Positions 37,910-40,763 of a stretch of DNA of 40,763 bases are shown in pieces. Positions within the stretch are counted from its first letter, which is position 1. Every line of letters starts with the position of its first letter. The stretch lies in the NCBI GenBank assembly GCA_013359135.1, contig JABWCN010000040.1, positions 1-40,763 on the forward strand, in the 5' to 3' direction. The position numbers and the translations under genes were made by a program. Below the pieces are notes generated by a model. The model saw only the letters and a list, made by a program, of their open reading frames with translations, was not told the DNA's origin and ran no database searches. The DNA comes from Pseudobdellovibrionaceae bacterium. Lineage in GTDB: Bacteria; Bdellovibrionota; Bdellovibrionia; Bdellovibrionales; Bdellovibrionaceae.

Positions 37910-38823
37910 TGTCTAGTAGAAAAAACAAATCACCAAAGAAGTTAAGTCTTTTAGTTATTTACTCTTTGATTACCGCTTTGGTGACTGTGTTTTTTAGTGG
38001 ACCTTTCTTGCGGGTGTTAAGAAGGTCCTATGGACCAATGGTTTACTGGTCACTATTTATTGCTCTTGTAAGCGCTTCGGCGATAACAAAAACCTACTTG
38101 GTTTTGTGTTTTTTAGGGGCTTTGTGGTTGACCTTAGGCCTTAGTGTTGAGTTTGAAAAGGCAAGAATGTCTTTTTCCATCAACTTGTTAATAAGCTCTA
38201 TTGTAGGGGCTTTATTTTCGATGGGTGGTTATGTGTATGTTTTGGCTGAAGAAGGTATAAATAACTTTGAAAGATTCAAAGTATACTTCAAAGAGGCTGT
38301 TGAAACCTTTCTTAAGGCAAAGTCTGAAGTTGAAGTAGACTGGGAAATGTTGATTTACCAAATTCCATCGATGGTGATGTTATTTTTTTTGGTAAGTATA
38401 GTTGTAGGATATTTGTTTGAGCGAAGAGTGTATTTTTGGTTAAAGTTACCAAAGCAGAGCACTTTTTATAAAATAAATTTCTTAGACTACAAAGTAAGTG
38501 AATTAACTGTTTGGGTAAGTTTATTTGCACTTTTGATAGGTGTTCTAGATTTAAAAAATTTGAATTTAGAAAACTTAAAAATTTGGCAAGCAGTGAGTTC
38601 TAATTTGATAAATATTCTTGTGATTGTTTTTTTCTTTCAAGGAATGGCCATTATGGAGTCATTTTTAAGAAAAATAAAAGCTGGAATTTTTTTTAGGGCA
38701 TTTACATATTTTATTTTTATTGGACAACTATTTTTAGTTTTGTCGCTATTGGGATTTATCGATTTTTGGATCGACTTTAGAACCAGAATAGACAAAATGG
38801 GTTGGCTAAAAAATGAGATTTAA
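37909..38823 (+). CDS. DUF2232-like multi-spanning membrane protein
   Basis: A 304-residue protein with about eight hydrophobic helices after a short basic N-terminus. The ending LSLLGFIDFWIDFRTR and the preceding LINILVIVFFFQGMAIMESFL match the pattern of DUF2232/YybS-type proteins, which are encoded beside rpsF and rplI in several groups. Function is unknown. The ATG overlaps the rpsF stop by one base (TAATG), so it is translationally coupled to bS6, and rplI starts 24 bp downstream. Confidence 0.75.
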   Translation: MSSRKNKSPKKLSLLVIYSLITALVTVFFSGPFLRVLRRSYGPMVYWSLFIALVSASAITKTYLVLCFLGALWLTLGLSVEFEKARMSFSINLLISSIVGALFSMGGYVYVLAEEGINNFERFKVYFKEAVETFLKAKSEVEVDWEMLIYQIPSMVMLFFLVSIVVGYLFERRVYFWLKLPKQSTFYKINFLDYKVSELTVWVSLFALLIGVLDLKNLNLENLKIWQAVSSNLINILVIVFFFQGMAIMESFLRKIKAGIFFRAFTYFIFIGQLFLVLSLLGFIDFWIDFRTRIDKMGWLKNEI

Positions 38824-38847
38824 TTTTTATTGAAGAAAGAGGATGAT

Positions 38848-39291
38848 ATGAAAGTCATTTTACAAAAAGACATTAAAGATCTTGGAAAAGCTGGTGATCT
38901 TCTTAATGTATCTACAGGTTATTTTAGAAATTTTTTATTCCCAAGAAACTTAGCTTTAGAAGCTACAGAGTCAAAAGTTAAAGAGTGGGAACATTTGAAG
39001 AAAGTTTCTGAAGCTAAGAAAAAGAAAGCTTTAGAAGAGAAGAAGGCCGTTGTTGCTAAGTTAAATGGATTAACATTGAACTTTAAAGCTACAGCTGGAG
39101 AGTCTGATAAATTATTCGGTGCTGTAACTCACTTGGAAATCTCTAAAGAATTAGAAAAGCATGGCTTTTCTGTTGATAAAAGAGATATCGTTCTAGACGA
39201 GCAAATCAAAATTTTAGGGAAACACAAAGCACATGTTAAGTTTGCTGAAGGTTTAGTTGCTGAGCTTTCTATTAATGTTGAGAGAGCTTAA
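38848..39291 (+). CDS. rplI: 50S ribosomal protein bL9
   Basis: bL9 is recognised by its N-terminal domain: MKVILQKDIKDLGKAGDLLNVSTGYFRNFLFPRNLALEAT, a near-consensus match including the GYFRNFL(F/I)P signature. The long connecting helix (about 45-75) and the C-terminal domain follow. The start at 38848 is used because AGAGGATGAT precedes it and the family begins MKVILL; an in-frame TTG at 38830 is less likely. The product is 147 residues, normal for the family. Confidence 0.96.
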   Translation: MKVILQKDIKDLGKAGDLLNVSTGYFRNFLFPRNLALEATESKVKEWEHLKKVSEAKKKKALEEKKAVVAKLNGLTLNFKATAGESDKLFGAVTHLEISKELEKHGFSVDKRDIVLDEQIKILGKHKAHVKFAEGLVAELSINVERA

Positions 39292-39345
39292 TTTTTTTAA
39301 GCAATTTATAAAATTAATTTGATAACTAGATACCTAGTTTATACG

Positions 39346-39370
39346 CAAAGGGCTCTTTAAGAGTCCTTTG
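39346..39370. terminator. Hairpin between rplI and the convergent small gene
   Basis: CAAAGGGCTCTT and AAGAGTCCTTTG form a 12-bp stem with one G-T pair, overlapping the stop of the small leftward gene. There is no clear T-run on either side, so termination is only possible, not shown. Confidence 0.4.
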
Positions 39371-39554
39371 TCATTTCAAGAATAAGTTCTTGTACATAAT
39401 CAGCAAGGGCTTCTCTGAGTTCATCAAGAGTAAATGTTTCTGGATTAAGCCTATAGTTTTGAAGAATGTCGTTAAATTCATTTTTGAACAAACTTTGGTC
39501 TATTTCTGAATGTTGGCACAACTCTAATGTTAAATTTTTTCCACTTAAACTCAT
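39357..39554 (-). CDS. Small protein of unknown function
   Basis: A 65-residue, acidic, cytoplasmic protein without signal or membrane segment, predicted to be mostly helical (FKNEFNDILQNYRL, LDELREALADYVQELILEMTK). The start at 39554 has a strong GGAGGCAAA ribosome-binding site. It lies between rplI (convergent) and dnaB (same strand, downstream). I recognise no family. The good start signal supports a real gene. Confidence 0.6.
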   Translation of the reverse strand: MSLSGKNLTLELCQHSEIDQSLFKNEFNDILQNYRLNPETFTLDELREALADYVQELILEMTKDS

Positions 39555-39734
39555 TTTGCCTCCGTGCAATTTTAGCTCTTATTGAGTCCTTTCAACTGAG
39601 CCTACAGTTATGATTCTACAATTGGACCAAAGGGTTAAATAGAAGACAAGAGTTGAAAAAAAATAATCCAAAGGTCCTAAAATCTTGGTCTAGAAATACA
39701 AAACAGGCTTTAAAGTCTTAATAAAGAACCATGC

Positions 39735-40763
39735 TTAAACTTGGGGAGCGAAGTTTTTTGGTTTTCCCTGTGGGTTGTTTTGTCCACCACCATAATGATT
39801 AGGTGGCAATTGAGGTGGAGGAAGAGGATTAACTACCTCTGGATCAGCATCTCTGAAACGGTTGAACTTAGCATCAAAACGAAGCTTTACAGTTCCTGTC
39901 GGACCATTCCTTTGCTTGCCGATTATAACTTCTGCATGCCCTTGCTTTTCAGGATCTTCCTTGTCGTAATAATCATCACGATATAACATCATGATGACAT
40001 CAGCATCTTGTTCAATAGATCCAGATTCACGCAAATCTGAGAGCATTGGTCTTCTGTCAGAACGTCCCTCAACTCCCCGATTTAACTGAGCAAGTGCTAG
40101 TACGGGAATTGAAAGTTCTTTGGCGATAACTTTCAATGTCTTAGAAATTTCAGAGACAGCTCGTTCTCTACTTTCAATTTTTTGTTTTAAATCCATTAAT
40201 TGAAGGTAGTCGATCATGATACAATCAATACCATATTGAGCTTTAAGACGACGACAACGTGCTCTTATTTCGAATGGTGAAATACCTGAGGTATCATCAA
40301 TGAAAAGCTTGGCCTCACTAAGTTGTGAAGCAGCAGATATTAGTTTTGGCCAACTGGTATCTTGGATTCTTCCAGTTCTAATTTCAGACATTGAAACTTT
40401 AGATTCAGCCGCCAGTAACCTCATCATAACAGCCTCTTTACCCATCTCTAGAGAAAAATAAGCAACAGTTCTTTTTTCTCTTAGAGCCATATGCGAGGCT
40501 AGATTCAAACTAAACGCTGTTTTTCCCATAGAAGGACGAGCCGCAATGATTGTGAGTTCACCAGAGTGGAAACCAGCAGTCATTTTGTCTAGCTCTGTAA
40601 GGCCACTTGAAATTCCAGTAATATCTTCTTTCTTTTGATAAAGAGCTTCAATTTTTTTAATACTCTCTTTAACAATATCCATGGAGTTTACAAGACCTTG
40701 AGTTGTTTTTTGTTCTCCAATTTTAAAGATATCAGATTCCGCTTTATCTAAAATATAATCTAC
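39735..40763 (-). CDS. dnaB: Replicative DNA helicase DnaB (5' end outside window)
   Basis: DnaB is the hexameric helicase of the replication fork. The frame continues to the right edge, so the N-terminal domain is missing and 342 residues are visible. The visible part starts in the linker region (AESDIFKI), followed by the RecA-like domain: GISSGLTELDKMTAGFHSGELTIIAARPSMGKTAF with Walker A, FSLEM, DCIMIDYLQLM (Walker B), LNRGVEGRSDRRPMLSDLRESGSIEQDADVI and GKQRNGPTGTVKL. A Pro/Asn/Gly-rich tail (about the last 30 residues) follows the core. It is the usual gene after rplI in many bacteria, but here it is on the opposite strand. Confidence 0.96.
   Translation of the reverse strand, partial: VDYILDKAESDIFKIGEQKTTQGLVNSMDIVKESIKKIEALYQKKEDITGISSGLTELDKMTAGFHSGELTIIAARPSMGKTAFSLNLASHMALREKRTVAYFSLEMGKEAVMMRLLAAESKVSMSEIRTGRIQDTSWPKLISAASQLSEAKLFIDDTSGISPFEIRARCRRLKAQYGIDCIMIDYLQLMDLKQKIESRERAVSEISKTLKVIAKELSIPVLALAQLNRGVEGRSDRRPMLSDLRESGSIEQDADVIMMLYRDDYYDKEDPEKQGHAEVIIGKQRNGPTGTVKLRFDAKFNRFRDADPEVVNPLPPPQLPPNHYGGGQNNPQGKPKNFAPQV

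Noticed and set aside
39620-39700. GGTCC/GGACC and GGTCTAG motifs around the dnaB/small-gene spacer, with similar bases near 29307 and 37346
   Set aside because: Spacing and orientation differ at each place, and no consistent site could be built.

Overview
The window spans a bacterial chromosomal replication origin and about 34 kb to its right. Base composition is AT-rich by eye. The gene order is mnmE-jag-yidC-yidD-rnpA-rpmH / dnaA-oriC-dnaN-recF-gyrB-gyrA, then TPR lipoprotein-atpZ-atpI-atpB-atpE, pmm, pdxA-surA-ppiC, etfAB, sdhCAB, rpsF-DUF2232-rplI-dnaB. Together with the many exported proteins, this fits a predatory bacterium of the Bdellovibrio group (Bdellovibrionota, formerly Deltaproteobacteria). 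The assignment is inferred from recalled synteny and protein style; there is no rRNA gene to confirm it.

Left arm (1-4758, all on the minus strand): the start of an unidentified gene, then mnmE, jag/khpB, yidC, yidD, rnpA and rpmH. These read away from the origin. The last four overlap or nearly overlap, so ribosomal protein bL34, the RNase P protein and the membrane-insertion factors probably share one transcript.

Origin (4759-6778): dnaA is followed by a 320-bp intergenic region with two perfect DnaA boxes and one near-perfect box. The near-perfect box runs into a short GC-rich spacer, five CTA triplets (DnaA-trios on the opposite strand) and an AT-rich stretch. This is the layout of the basal origin unwinding system described in Bacillus subtilis.

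Right arm, replication and energy (6779-16948, plus strand): dnaN, recF, gyrB and gyrA, then a TPR lipoprotein, two small ATP-synthase accessory membrane proteins and Fo subunits a and c. The remaining Fo and all F1 genes are not in this window. GyrA carries Ile at the position of E. coli Ser83.

Envelope and electron-transfer block (17185-25058, minus strand): phosphomannomutase, PdxA, three consecutive parvulin-type PPIases (one SurA-like, one lipoprotein, one with a signal peptide), a DUF374 acyltransferase and EtfA/EtfB. A divergent plus-strand operon encodes a di-haem type succinate dehydrogenase (sdhCAB). ETF and SDH both pass electrons towards quinone.

Exported-protein pocket (28724-36548): a small secreted protein, a subtilisin-like protease with a CUB-like tail, a Ser/Gly-rich lipoprotein with an Ig-like domain, a 1057-residue exported protein of unknown function and an alpha/beta hydrolase. 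It lies between two blocks of housekeeping genes and is the most lineage-specific part of the window.

Right end (36566-40763): an FHA-domain protein, rpsF, a DUF2232 membrane protein, rplI, a small unknown gene and the 3' part of dnaB. The usual rpsR gene between rpsF and rplI is absent. I found no tRNA, rRNA, CRISPR array, insertion sequence or prophage. I did not find an unmistakably new multi-gene system; the exported pocket and the origin architecture are the best places for a second look.
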